Below are positions 49,394 through 58,495 of a stretch of 64,000 bases of DNA, one piece after another. Location of the stretch: positions 124,001 to 188,000 of the forward strand of contig NZ_SBIU01000006.1 in NCBI RefSeq assembly GCF_004765805.1. Reading direction: 5' to 3'. Both the position numbers and the translations under genes were made by a program. A model generated the notes under the pieces. It was not told the DNA's origin. It made no database searches and saw only the letters and a list, made by a program, of their open reading frames with translations. This DNA comes from Halorussus halobius. GTDB lineage: Archaea > Halobacteriota > Halobacteria > Halobacteriales > Haladaptataceae. Within the stretch, counting starts at the first letter, position 1. Every line of letters starts with the position of its first letter.

Positions 49394-50398
49394 TCAGTGT
49401 TCGGGCGCGAGGGCGTCGACGGTGGCGTCGAGGTCGCTCGGTTCCGCGCCGCGCGGGAACGAGACCGCCACGCTGTCGACGCCCTCGATGGCCTCGAACG
49501 CCCGGAGCTGCTCGCGGGCGTCCTCGGGCGTGCCGACCGCACCGAGGTCGGTGAGCAGGTCGTCGTCGATGGCGGCCAGCGCCGCCTCCCGGTCGCCGCT
49601 GCCCCACGCGGTCGCGACCGCCTCGGCGGTCTCCTCGTAGCCCTGTCTGGCCAGCGCCTCCCGGTAGAAGGTGCCCATCGCGCCGACGTAGAACGCGAGG
49701 TGCTGGCGCGCGAGACGCCGGGCCCGGTCGCCGTCGTCCAGCGCGGCGCAGGTCAGCGAGAGGGTCACCCGCACGTCGTCGGGGTCCCGACCGCCGAGGT
49801 CGGCCCCGCGCCGGAGGTCGGCGAGCCGGTCGCGAACGCCGTCGGGGGTGAGCATCAGCGCGTGCCAGCCGTCGGCGAACCGGCCGGCGAGTTCGACCGA
49901 CTTGGGACCCATGCCGGCCGCGTCGATGGGGACCGGGGCCTCGGGCGGCCCGCACCTGAGCCGGAAGCCCCCGAGGGTGAAGACGTCCCCGTCGTAATTG
50001 ACGGTCTCGCCCGAGAGGACCGCCCGGACGATTTCGACGTACTCGCGGGTCCGGCGCAGGGGTCGCTCGAAGCGCTGGCCGTGCCACCCCTCGATCACGG
50101 CGGGTCCGGAGGGGCCGAGTCCGAGCCGGAGTCGACCGCCGGACAGCTCCTGGAGCGTCGCGGCGGTCTGGCCGACCAGCGCCGGCGACCGCGAGTAGAC
50201 GTTCAGAATCGAGGGGCCGATGCCGATGTCGTCGGTGCGCTCGGCCACCGCCGAGAGGACGGTGGCGGCGTCCCGGCCCCACGTCTCGGGGAGCCACGCG
50301 CGACGGTAGCCCCGCGACTCGGCGCGCTGGGCGAGCGAGACCAGCGCGTCGAGGCTCGGCTGGGCCGCGACCGGGAGGTGGACGGTTCGGTCTGTCAT
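49394..50398 (-). CDS. Luciferase-like (F420- or FMN-dependent) oxidoreductase
   Basis: A 334-residue LLM-class TIM-barrel oxidoreductase. Features: RAWLPETWGRDAATVLSAVA, GPSILNVYSRSPALVGQTAA, LSGGRLRLGLGPSGPAVIEG and VPIDAAGMGPKSVELAGRFA. These segments resemble F420-dependent enzymes such as methylene-tetrahydromethanopterin reductase and the haloarchaeal TIGR04024 group. Haloarchaea make F420, so this cofactor is likely, but FMN cannot be excluded. The substrate is unknown. The ATG of MTDRTVHLPVA is used; an upstream in-frame start would add nine residues without family similarity. Confidence 0.85.
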   Translation of the reverse strand: MTDRTVHLPVAAQPSLDALVSLAQRAESRGYRRAWLPETWGRDAATVLSAVAERTDDIGIGPSILNVYSRSPALVGQTAATLQELSGGRLRLGLGPSGPAVIEGWHGQRFERPLRRTREYVEIVRAVLSGETVNYDGDVFTLGGFRLRCGPPEAPVPIDAAGMGPKSVELAGRFADGWHALMLTPDGVRDRLADLRRGADLGGRDPDDVRVTLSLTCAALDDGDRARRLARQHLAFYVGAMGTFYREALARQGYEETAEAVATAWGSGDREAALAAIDDDLLTDLGAVGTPEDAREQLRAFEAIEGVDSVAVSFPRGAEPSDLDATVDALAPEH

Positions 50399-50548
50399 GG
50401 CCGGACCCACGGACGCCCGCACCATAGTTCCCCGCCAACGCCGCGCGGTGGAAACGCCGTTTACCCGCGCCGGGATTGTTCGCCTGCCCGCCCGGAAGCA
50501 ACCAGAAACGGTTTCTCTATCCTCGTAATTAACCTATTTCAGTCCCCC

Positions 50549-50556
50549 GATAAACT
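50549..50556 (+). promoter_or_regulatory. TATA element of the MOT1-like transporter gene
   Basis: GATAAACT lies about 33 nt before the GTG start at 50585. Confidence 0.5.
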
Positions 50557-50584
50557 GAAGTTCGTTACGGCCCTCCCTCCGTGC

Positions 50585-51673
50585 GTGCGCTTCTGGGCGA
50601 CCGCCTCCGGCGAGCGACGACTGACGCTCTCGGCCGGCGAGGTCACTGGCGCGGTCGGCGACTCGGTCACCGTGCTCCCGGTCGTGGTCGCGGTCTCGGC
50701 GCTGACCGAGCTTCGGCTCTCCGTGCTGTTGCTCTGGTTCGGCGTCTTTCAGGTGGTGTGGGGTCTGCGATACGGCGCGCCCGTCTCGGTCGAGCCGATG
50801 AAGGCGCTGGCCGCGCTGGTCATCGCGGAGTCGCTGTCGGTGCCGGAACTCGCGTTCGCCGGAGTGCTCGCGGGCGCGGTCCTGCTCGCGCTCGGCCTCG
50901 CGGGCGCGCTCGGCTCGCTGGCCGACCGCATCGACGCGGCGGTCATCCGCGGCGTCCAGCTGGCGGTGGCGCTCGTGCTCGCCCGGACCGGACTCGAACT
51001 CGGCGCGGCCGCGCCCCGGACCGCGCTCGCGGCCGGCGCGGTCGGCGTCGCGGTCGTCGCGCTCGGCCGCCCGCGAGCCAGCGCGCTGGCCGTCCTCGGA
51101 CTCGGGGTCGCGCTGGCCGGCGCGGAGACCGGCCTGCCCGCGGTCGCGGTGCCGGCGTTCGGGCCGGCGCTCGCCGCGACCGCGTTCGCGCCGACCGCCG
51201 ACGCGCTCTCGGCGACCGGCGCGCAACTCGCGATGACCGTGGGCAACGCGGCGGTGGCGACCTCGCTGTTGCTCGACGACCTCTACGACGCCGACGCCTC
51301 GCCCGACGAGCTCGCGACCAGCATGGGCGCGATGAACCTGCTGGCGGTTCCGCTGGGCGCGCTCCCGATGTGCCACGGTTCGGGCGGCGTCGCGGGCAAG
51401 TACGCCTTCGGCGCGAAGACCGCTGGCGCGAATCTGATACTCGGCGCGCTGTACGCGCTGGCGGCGCTGGTCGCAGTCGACCTCGTGGCCGCGTTCCCGA
51501 TGGCGACGCTCGGCGTGGTGCTCGTCCTCGTCGCGGGCCAGTTGGGGAAGGCGAGTCTGGACACCGACTCGCTGGGACTGACCGCGGGCGTCGGCGTGGT
51601 GGGGCTGGTCGCGAACGTCGGCGTGGCGTTCGTCGCGGGCATCGCGGCGTCGGCGGTGCTGTCGCGGCTGTGA
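50585..51673 (+). CDS. MOT1-like molybdate/sulfate transporter
   Basis: A 362-residue polytopic protein of the MFS_MOT1/SulP-like group, starting at GTG. The family opening is AGEVTGAVGDSVTVLPVVVA, followed by RYGAPVSVEPMKALAALVIA (the conserved PxPVxP-MKA-type motif) and LGALPMCHGSGGVAGKYAFG (the PMCHGSGGxAxxxxFG motif), which line the anion pathway. About ten helices are present. It likely imports molybdate, tungstate or sulfate; which of these cannot be told. It stands alone, divergent from the LLM oxidoreductase gene. Confidence 0.87.
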   Translation: MRFWATASGERRLTLSAGEVTGAVGDSVTVLPVVVAVSALTELRLSVLLLWFGVFQVVWGLRYGAPVSVEPMKALAALVIAESLSVPELAFAGVLAGAVLLALGLAGALGSLADRIDAAVIRGVQLAVALVLARTGLELGAAAPRTALAAGAVGVAVVALGRPRASALAVLGLGVALAGAETGLPAVAVPAFGPALAATAFAPTADALSATGAQLAMTVGNAAVATSLLLDDLYDADASPDELATSMGAMNLLAVPLGALPMCHGSGGVAGKYAFGAKTAGANLILGALYALAALVAVDLVAAFPMATLGVVLVLVAGQLGKASLDTDSLGLTAGVGVVGLVANVGVAFVAGIAASAVLSRL

Positions 51674-51842
51674 GCCGGTGATACGCCGCCGAAAATCCGA
51701 CGGACGAGGCCCGGACCGGGGGTAGCGGCCCGGGAGCGGTCGGTCCGGTCGCGTGTCAGGTGACTCGGGAACGATTCCGGCCGTCCTGCGAGCGCGGCGG
51801 GGCGACCGTCGCGAGAGTTCAGCGGGCCTCGCGACTGGACGG

Positions 51843-52220
51843 TCAGGCGTCGAGGTCGACGTTCCAGACCCGCCAGTCGCCCCGTTCCGCGCCGCGGCCG
51901 GGCGCTCCGTCGGACTCGCCGCGGCGGAGTTCGACCGAGGCTGCGACCGTGGCGACGCCGGCGACGTCGACGTCCGCCGCGACGCGCGCCCTCGTCGGCC
52001 CCTCCTCGACGACGGTCGTCTCGGTGACGTCCGTGGGAACCGACCGCAGGACGAGGGTGGCGAGGAAGTCGGTCAGGAGCATCGAGAAGACCATCGCGAC
52101 GTCTCCGGCTCCCTCCAGCGGTCCCTCCGGGTGTATCGACTCGTCGGCCTCGTCGAACTCGCCGTCGCCGAACCGCTCCAGGAACGCTGCCGTCACGGCC
52201 GTCGGGGATGTTTCGTCCAT
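51843..52220 (-). CDS. Small acidic protein, possibly NTF2/SnoaL-like
   Basis: A 125-residue soluble protein. The pattern AVTAAFLERFGDGEFDEADE followed by SIHPEGPLEG and paired strands (TRARVAADVDVAGVATVAAS, WRVWNVDLDA) matches a cone-shaped NTF2/SnoaL-type fold used for small-ligand binding or as a minimal enzyme. No catalytic set of residues is obvious. It is divergent from the photolyase gene over 121 nt. Confidence 0.6.
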   Translation of the reverse strand: MDETSPTAVTAAFLERFGDGEFDEADESIHPEGPLEGAGDVAMVFSMLLTDFLATLVLRSVPTDVTETTVVEEGPTRARVAADVDVAGVATVAASVELRRGESDGAPGRGAERGDWRVWNVDLDA

Positions 52221-52341
52221 GGGACGGAGTTATTCTATCGGCGTAAAATCGGTTCGGATACCGGCCACGCAGGCGTCCGGGCTGCTCGCCGAGCCCCGGA
52301 AGACACCGGGTTTCACGGTGGAGCGGTCCGACGCTTCCCCC

Positions 52342-53769
52342 GTGAATCTCCACTGGCACCGCCGGGACCTCCGGGTCGCGGACAACCGCGCGCTGGCCGA
52401 GGCGGCGGCCGACGACCGCGTGCTGCCGGTCTTCGTCCTCGACCCCGACGTGCTGGCCCACGCCGCGCCGCCGCGAGTCGCGGCCATGTGCGACGCGCTC
52501 GAATCGCTCCGCGCGGACTACCGCGAGCTCGGCGGCGACCTGCTCGTCGCCGAGGGCGACCCGCGCGAGGAGCTCCCCCGAATCGCCGACGAGTACGGAG
52601 CCGAGGCGGTCTACTGGAACCGCGACTACTCCGGGCTCGCCCGCGAGCGCGACGGCGCGGTCCGACTCGCGCTCGACGACGCCGAAATCTCGCGGGCGGC
52701 CTTCCACGACGCGCTCCTCCACGAGCCGGGCTCCATCCGGACGAACGCGGGCGACCACTACTCGGTGTTCTCGTACTTCTGGAAGAAGTGGCGCGACCGC
52801 GAGACGGACGCGCCGATAGGAGCGCCCGACGAGGGCCGGGTCGCCGCGCCCGACGATTCCTCGCCGATTCCGACGCCCCCGGACCTCGGCTTCGACGCGC
52901 CCGAGGCCGAGGTGCCCGCGATGGGGACCGGGGCCGCGCGCGACCGGCTCGACTCGTTCTGTACCGACGCCATCTTCCGGTACGCCGAGGGCCGCGACGA
53001 CCCGGCCACCGACGGGACCGCGCGGCTCTCGGTCCACCTCACCTGGGGCACCGTCGGCGTCCGCGAGGTCTGGCGCGCGACCGAGGCGGCGATGAGCCGC
53101 GCCGACGGCGACCCCGAGCGCGCAGACGACGAGGAGGGCACCGAAGCCGCCTCGGTCCGGGAGTTCCAGCGCCAGCTCGCGTGGCGGGAGTTCTACGCCC
53201 ACGTCCTCGCGGCCCGCCCCGACATCGTGACCCGGAACTATCGGGAGTACGAGAGCGACATCGAGTGGCGCGACGACGAGGCCGCGTTGCAGGCGTGGAA
53301 GGACGGGCGGACGGGGTATCCGTTCGTGGACGCCGGCATGCGCCAGCTTCGGGCCGAGGCGTGGATGCACAACCGGCTCCGGATGGTGGTCGCGGCGTTT
53401 CTCACCAAGGACCTCCTGGTCGACTGGCGGGAGGGCTACGACTGGTTCCGCGAGAAACTGGCCGACCACGACCCCGGCAACGACGCGGGCGGCTGGCAGT
53501 GGGCCGCCTCGACGGGCATGGACGCCCAGCCGTACTTCCGAATCTTCAACCCGACGACCCAGGGCGAGCGCTACGACCCCGACGCGGAGTTCATCAAACG
53601 CTACGTCCCGGAACTCCGCGACGCGACCGCCGACCAGATTCACGGCTGGACCGAACTCGGCGACGCCGAGCGCGAGCGCATCGCGCCCGAGTATCCCGCG
53701 CCCATCGTCGACCACGCCGAGCGCCGCGAGGAGGCTATCGCGATGTTCGAGCGAGCGCGCGGCGAGTGA
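52342..53769 (+). CDS. phr: Deoxyribodipyrimidine photolyase
   Basis: A 475-residue FAD-dependent class I photolyase that uses blue light to split cyclobutane pyrimidine dimers. The start is GTG, directly before the conserved VNLHWHRRDLRVADNRAL. The FAD-binding half is intact: REFQRQLAWREFYAHVLAAR, AWMHNRLRMVVAAFLTKDLL, GYDWFREKLADHDPGNDAGG and WQWAASTGMDAQPYFRIFNP. These segments include the Asn/Trp residues that bind FAD and the lesion. Length is normal for the family. The C-terminal gene end is 42 nt from the convergent hypF. Confidence 0.94.
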   Translation: MNLHWHRRDLRVADNRALAEAAADDRVLPVFVLDPDVLAHAAPPRVAAMCDALESLRADYRELGGDLLVAEGDPREELPRIADEYGAEAVYWNRDYSGLARERDGAVRLALDDAEISRAAFHDALLHEPGSIRTNAGDHYSVFSYFWKKWRDRETDAPIGAPDEGRVAAPDDSSPIPTPPDLGFDAPEAEVPAMGTGAARDRLDSFCTDAIFRYAEGRDDPATDGTARLSVHLTWGTVGVREVWRATEAAMSRADGDPERADDEEGTEAASVREFQRQLAWREFYAHVLAARPDIVTRNYREYESDIEWRDDEAALQAWKDGRTGYPFVDAGMRQLRAEAWMHNRLRMVVAAFLTKDLLVDWREGYDWFREKLADHDPGNDAGGWQWAASTGMDAQPYFRIFNPTTQGERYDPDAEFIKRYVPELRDATADQIHGWTELGDAERERIAPEYPAPIVDHAERREEAIAMFERARGE

Positions 53770-53811
53770 GCGCCGGTCACGGGACTCGATTCGGTGCGTG
53801 TTCGTCCCCCG

Positions 53812-56130
53812 TCACCGGCGCGCGGTCGCCACCACCGCCTGTCCGTACGCGACGCCGCCGTCGCCCGGCGGGACGCGGTCGGGACCGAGAAACCGGAGGC
53901 CCGCGGCTTCGACCCGGTTCCGGACGCGGCGGGATATCGCGTCGTTGTACGCCACGCCGCCCGTGAAGCCGACGCAGTCGAGCCCGCGGTCGGACGCGGC
54001 CTCGACCGCGAGGTCGGCGAGGCCGCGGGCCAGCGCGTCCTGAGCGGTCGCGGCGACGTCGGCGCTGGGCGCGGTCGCGCCCAGCGCGTCGAGGTCGGCG
54101 ACGAGTCGCCGAACGTCGACGACTCGACGGCCCTCGCGGGTCGCGTACCGGACGGCCACGTCCCGAACGCTCCCCCGGCGCGCGAGCGCTTCCAGCCGCT
54201 GGGCGGGTTCGCCCTCGTAGCGGCGACGGTCGCAGGTCCCGACGAGCGCGGCCACGGCGTCCAGCAAGCGCCCGGCGCTGGTCGTGGCCGGCGCGTTCAC
54301 GCCGCTGGCGGCCTGCTCGCGCACGACCGCCGCCTCCGAGCGGTCCGCGACCGCGCCGGTGGTCACGAGGCGGTCGTCGACCCGGTCGGAGTCGTCGAGC
54401 AGCCCCGCCAGCGCCCGCGCGGGGTACTCGACGGCGGCCTCGCCGCCCGGCAGCGGGAAGGTGTCGAGGCCGCCGACCCGCTCGAAGTCGCCGTAGGTCG
54501 CGTCCAGCACCTCGCCGCCCCAGACGGTGCCGTCGGGCCCGTAGCCGGTCCCGTCGGCGGTCACGACGACCGCCCGCTCGACGCCGTGTTCGGCGCACAG
54601 CCCGGCGGCGTGGGCGTGGTGGTGCTGGACGGCGACCGGTCCCGAGAGTCCCTCGTCGGCGTATCGGTCGGCCGCCTCGGTCGTGAGGAACGCCGGGTGG
54701 CTGTCGCAGGCCACCACCGACGGCTCGACCCCCGTCAGGTCCGTCAGTCGCTCGACGGCGTCCCGGTGGAACCCGAGCGCGTCGGGACCGGTCACGTCGC
54801 CGACGTGCTGGGAGGGGACCACCTCGTGGCCGTCCGACACCGCGACGGTCGCGTCCCGCTCGGGGCCGACCGCGAGGACGCTCGGTGCGTCCTCGCCGCC
54901 CGCGGGGTTCGGGAGTCCGACGGGCGTCCACCCGCGCGACCGACGGAGGAACCGCCGGGACCCGTCCACGACCCGGACGACGCTGTCGTCGCACCTGGCG
55001 ACGACCTCGCGGTCGTGGACCAGCGCCCCGTCGACGACCCCGTCGAGGCGCTCGCGTATCCCCTCGACGGTCGTGACCATCGGTCGCCCGGGCAGGTTCG
55101 CGCTCGTCATCACGAGCGGGCCGTCGACGCCGTCGAACAGCAGGTGGTGGAGGCCGGCGTACGGGAGCATCACGCCGACGGTGTGGAGACCGGGCGCGAC
55201 CGCGTCGAGCCACGGCGGGGGTTCCGCGTCGGCGTGACCGGCCTCAAGCAACGCGATTGGCCGGCGGACGTCGGTCAGAGCCGCCGCCTCCTCGTCGCCG
55301 ACCGTGGCGAACTCCCGGGCGGCCGCCAGCGACTGGACCATGACCGCGAAGGGTTTGGCGGGCCGACGGGTCCGGTCGCGGAGTCGCTCGACGGTGGCCG
55401 GGTCGGTCGCGTCGCAGACGAGGTGGGTCCCGCCGACGCCCTTGACCGCGAGTATCTCGCCCGCCGCCAGTCGTTCGGCCGCGCGTCGAACGGCGTCGCG
55501 GCGTCTGGCGACGGTCCGACCGTCGGTTTCGTACCGGAGCGTCGGCCCACACTCCGGACAGGCGACCGTCTGGGCGTGGTAGCGCCGGTCGGTCGGCGAC
55601 TCGTAGCGCTCGCGACACCCCTCGCACATCGGGAACGCGTCCATGGCGGTCCGCGCCCGGTCGTAGGGCACGCCCCGGACCACCGTGAACCGGGGCCCGC
55701 AGTCGACGCACGCGGTCGCCCAGTAGCCGTGGTACCGCGAGTCCGGGTCCCGGACGTCGTCGAGACACCGGTCGCAGATGCCGGTGTCGGGCGGGACCGC
55801 CACTCCGGCCGCGCCCGACCGCTCGCCGGCACGCTCGTTCGGGCTCCCGGTCGAGTCCCTGATATCGAAGTCCTCGATTCCGTCGGGGTCGGTCCACTCG
55901 ACCTCGACGTCTTCGACCCGCGCGAGCGGCGGGGCGTCGGCCCGGACCGCGTCGAGTACCGACTCGACGGCCTCGCGGGGTCCCTCGAAGGCGGCGTCGA
56001 CGCCGTCGCCGGTGTTACGGACGTAGCCGCCGACGCCCGCCTCGGCGGCTGTCCGGTGGACGAACGGCCGGAACCCCACCGCCTGTACGACGCCGGTGAC
56101 GCGGACGTCCGCACGTGTGCGCTCGGTCAT
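53812..56130 (-). CDS. hypF: HypF carbamoyltransferase
   Basis: A 772-residue protein that makes carbamoyl-adenylate from carbamoyl phosphate and passes the carbamoyl group to the C-terminal Cys of HypE, the source of the CN ligands of the NiFe active site. Domains in order are acylphosphatase-like (TGVVQAVGFRPFVHRTAA), two zinc-finger Cys clusters (CDRCLDD..ACVDCGP and CEGCRER..ACPECGP), YrdC-like (ILAVKGVGGTHLVCDAT), and Kae1-like (VAVQHHHAHAAGLCAEHG, DGTGYGPDGTVWGGE). It is complete. The ATG at 56130 is used; a GTG at 56136, right after the hypB stop, is the alternative. It is the last gene of the hydrogenase locus. Confidence 0.95.
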   Translation of the reverse strand: MTERTRADVRVTGVVQAVGFRPFVHRTAAEAGVGGYVRNTGDGVDAAFEGPREAVESVLDAVRADAPPLARVEDVEVEWTDPDGIEDFDIRDSTGSPNERAGERSGAAGVAVPPDTGICDRCLDDVRDPDSRYHGYWATACVDCGPRFTVVRGVPYDRARTAMDAFPMCEGCRERYESPTDRRYHAQTVACPECGPTLRYETDGRTVARRRDAVRRAAERLAAGEILAVKGVGGTHLVCDATDPATVERLRDRTRRPAKPFAVMVQSLAAAREFATVGDEEAAALTDVRRPIALLEAGHADAEPPPWLDAVAPGLHTVGVMLPYAGLHHLLFDGVDGPLVMTSANLPGRPMVTTVEGIRERLDGVVDGALVHDREVVARCDDSVVRVVDGSRRFLRRSRGWTPVGLPNPAGGEDAPSVLAVGPERDATVAVSDGHEVVPSQHVGDVTGPDALGFHRDAVERLTDLTGVEPSVVACDSHPAFLTTEAADRYADEGLSGPVAVQHHHAHAAGLCAEHGVERAVVVTADGTGYGPDGTVWGGEVLDATYGDFERVGGLDTFPLPGGEAAVEYPARALAGLLDDSDRVDDRLVTTGAVADRSEAAVVREQAASGVNAPATTSAGRLLDAVAALVGTCDRRRYEGEPAQRLEALARRGSVRDVAVRYATREGRRVVDVRRLVADLDALGATAPSADVAATAQDALARGLADLAVEAASDRGLDCVGFTGGVAYNDAISRRVRNRVEAAGLRFLGPDRVPPGDGGVAYGQAVVATARR

Positions 56131-56139
56131 GGTCACCTG

Positions 56140-57006
56140 TCAGTGCTGGTGGGCGTGGTCGCTCGTGGGGGAGTCGCCCCCGTGACGGTCGTGGCTGTGA
56201 CCGTCCTCGCGGACCGCCGCGAGGCGGTCCGCCAGCGCGTCAACGCCCTCGTCGTCGCGGGCGTTCGTCTCGAAGACCGGCATCTCCGGGTCGAGTTCCG
56301 CAACGTCGGCGCGCATGGTCGCCACGTCGGCCCCGACCGCGGCGGCGACGTCGGTCTTGTTGACCACCGCGGCGTCGCAGGCCTCGAACAGCAGGGGGTG
56401 TTTCCGGACCACGTCGTCGCCCTCGGTCGTGCTCACGACGAGGACGCGGGCCTGCGCGCCCAGCGGGAAGTCAGCCGGACAGACCATGTTGCCTACGTTC
56501 TCGACGTACAGCCGGTCGAGTTCCGCGAGGTCGAACTCCTCGACGGCGTCGCCGAGCAGGTTCGGGTCGAGGTGACACTCCTTGCCGGTGGTGACGTTGG
56601 CGACGGCGACCCCGTGGTCCCGGAACCGGCTGGCGTCGTCGTCGCCGGCCACGTCGCCGACGACGACGCCGATTCGCTCGTCGTCGGGCGCGCGCTCGAT
56701 TAGTCGCTCTATCAGCGTGGTCTTGCCCCCGCCGGTCGCCCCGAGGAACTCGGCGACGAACACCCCGTGGTCGTGGACCACCCGCTCGTGGAGGGCTTCG
56801 GCCTGCTCGCGGAACCGCGCCAGCACGTCCTCGCCGTCGGTAGCGTCGCCGTGGTCGTGGTCGTCGTCGTGACCGAACCGGTGCGTTCTGGCGACGGGGG
56901 GCGCGTCCGCGTCACCCAACACCTGGTCGAGCAGTCGGTCGATTGGCGTGCGATGCGTCGGCGTTCGTCGGACGGGTCGGAGTCGCGTCGGGACGTGATA
57001 GGTCAT
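56140..57006 (-). CDS. hypB: HypB nickel-insertion GTPase
   Basis: A 288-residue SIMIBI-class GTPase that hands nickel to the hydrogenase large subunit with HypA. Motifs: EFLGATGGGKTTLIERL (P-loop), VVVGDVAGDDDASRF, KECHLDPNLL (metal-site Cys-His), VENVGNMVCPADFPLG, and AAVVNKTDV. There are two His-rich tails: residues about 70-85 (HRFGHDDDHDHGD) and the extreme C-terminus (GHSHDRHGGDSPTSDHAHQH), which suggest nickel storage or buffering at both ends. The N-terminal 40 residues are basic and unusual. Start ATG overlaps the hypA stop by 4 nt. Confidence 0.94.
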   Translation of the reverse strand: MTYHVPTRLRPVRRTPTHRTPIDRLLDQVLGDADAPPVARTHRFGHDDDHDHGDATDGEDVLARFREQAEALHERVVHDHGVFVAEFLGATGGGKTTLIERLIERAPDDERIGVVVGDVAGDDDASRFRDHGVAVANVTTGKECHLDPNLLGDAVEEFDLAELDRLYVENVGNMVCPADFPLGAQARVLVVSTTEGDDVVRKHPLLFEACDAAVVNKTDVAAAVGADVATMRADVAELDPEMPVFETNARDDEGVDALADRLAAVREDGHSHDRHGGDSPTSDHAHQH

Positions 57007-57416
57007 GGGTTCGATTCGGGTTTCGCGTCGCCCGACTCGGACGCTCTCGGGTCCGAGTCGGGTATCTCGATGCTGGTCAGTCGACACTCCTCGCCGCGGG
57101 TGAACTCGACGCCGGAGCCACACTCCGGGCAGCGGGCCGCGGGCACCACGGCGGCTGTTCCCTCGAACCCCGGCGGTTCGCCGGTCCAGCCGCAGTCACA
57201 CGCCGCTCGCGCGGGGACCGTCTCTATCTCGACGGTGGCCCCCGCGGCGGGCGTCGCCTCCGCGACGGTCTCCAGACAGAACCGCAACTGGTCGGGGTTG
57301 ACGTGGGTTGCCTCGCCGAGTTCGACCGCGAGCGCCTCGATTTCGTCGGCGTCGTGGTCTGTGGCGGCCTCGACGGCGCTGTCGAGCAACGCCCCCGCCA
57401 CGCTGAGTTCGTGCAT
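57003..57416 (-). CDS. hypA: HypA nickel metallochaperone
   Basis: A 137-residue chaperone that delivers nickel, partnering HypB. The invariant N-terminal Met-His-Glu nickel site is MHELSVAG. The zinc domain is altered: the second half has the normal CPECG, but the first half reads AACDCGW, with the two Cys separated by one residue instead of two. An acidic C-terminal extension (SDPRASESGDAKPESNP) is present. The ATG begins 3 nt after the hypE stop and is confirmed by the conserved MHEL start. Confidence 0.93.
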   Translation of the reverse strand: MHELSVAGALLDSAVEAATDHDADEIEALAVELGEATHVNPDQLRFCLETVAEATPAAGATVEIETVPARAACDCGWTGEPPGFEGTAAVVPAARCPECGSGVEFTRGEECRLTSIEIPDSDPRASESGDAKPESNP

Positions 57417-57418
57417 GG

Positions 57419-58495
57419 TCAACAGATTCGGGGGAGCTGTCGGCCCTCGGGTTCGCTCAGGTACCGCCGCCCGAAGCCGGTGTCGAGCACGACCCGACCC
57501 CGGTTCTCGTCGGTGACCTCGCCGATTATCGCGGCCGCTTGGCCGCTGGGGGTGGCGCGGAGCGCCTCGACGACAGCCTCGGCGTCGTCGGGTGCCACCC
57601 CGAAGACGACCTTCCCCTCGTTGGCAACGTCGAGCGGGTCGATACCGAGCAGCTCGCCCGCCGAGGCGACCGGCTCGCGGACCGGGATGGCCGTCTCGTC
57701 GAGGGTCGCGCCCACGTCGGCCTTCCGGACCATCTCGTTTATCGCGGTGGCGAACCCGCCGCGAGTGGGGTCTTTCATGGCCGTGACCTCGCCCGCGTCC
57801 AGCGCGGCCGCCACGAGGTCCCCGACCGGGGCGACGTCGCTTTCGAGGTCGCCGACGATGTCGAACCCCTCGCGGGCGGTCAGCAAGGTGATGCCGTGGT
57901 CGCCGAGCGGTCCCGAGACGACGAGCTTGTCGCCGGGCGAGAGGCCGGCGTCGGTGACGTGGCCGCCCTGCGGGACGACGCCGACGCCGGTCGTGTTGAC
58001 CACGACGCCGTCGACCTCGCCGCTGCCCATCACCTTCGTATCGCCGGCCGTGATGCGACATCCCACCTCCTCGCAGGCCGCCTGCATCGAGTCGAGGACG
58101 GAGTCGAGCAACTCGACCGACGTGCCCTCCTCGACCACCAGCGAGCAGGTCAGCGCGAGCGGGTCGGTCGCGCCCATCACCGCGAGGTCGTTGACCGTGC
58201 CCGCGACCGCGAGCCGGCCGATGTCGCCGCCGGGGAACGAGAGCGGCGAGACGACGTGACTGTCGGTCGTGACGACCAGCGACCGGTCGCCGACCTCGTG
58301 GACTGCGCCGTCGTCGAGCGCGCCGAGGCCGACCGCGGGGGCGTCGGCCTCCCCGTCGTCGTCACCGTTCGCGCCGAACCGCGGCACCACGCGCTCTTCG
58401 AGGAACCGACGGGTCTCGCCCGACCCCGCGCCGTGGGCCACCGTGACCGACTCGCCTCCGTCGTCGGTTTCGAGCCCGTCTCCGTCGCCGCTCAT
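57419..58495 (-). CDS. hypE: HypE carbamoyl dehydratase
   Basis: A 358-residue PurM-like enzyme that dehydrates the carbamoyl group on its C-terminal cysteine into a thiocyanate, giving CN for the iron ligand. The C-terminus is the expected EPEGRQLPRIC, with Cys as last residue. PurM-like motifs are VVTTDSHVVSPLSFPGGDIG, GDTKVMGSGEVDGV and MKDPTRGGFATAINEM. A Gly/Asp-rich N-terminal 15 residues precede the conserved VTVAHGAGSGETRRF, and the ATG there overlaps the hypD stop by 4 nt. The frame is intact. Confidence 0.95.
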   Translation of the reverse strand: MSGDGDGLETDDGGESVTVAHGAGSGETRRFLEERVVPRFGANGDDDGEADAPAVGLGALDDGAVHEVGDRSLVVTTDSHVVSPLSFPGGDIGRLAVAGTVNDLAVMGATDPLALTCSLVVEEGTSVELLDSVLDSMQAACEEVGCRITAGDTKVMGSGEVDGVVVNTTGVGVVPQGGHVTDAGLSPGDKLVVSGPLGDHGITLLTAREGFDIVGDLESDVAPVGDLVAAALDAGEVTAMKDPTRGGFATAINEMVRKADVGATLDETAIPVREPVASAGELLGIDPLDVANEGKVVFGVAPDDAEAVVEALRATPSGQAAAIIGEVTDENRGRVVLDTGFGRRYLSEPEGRQLPRIC

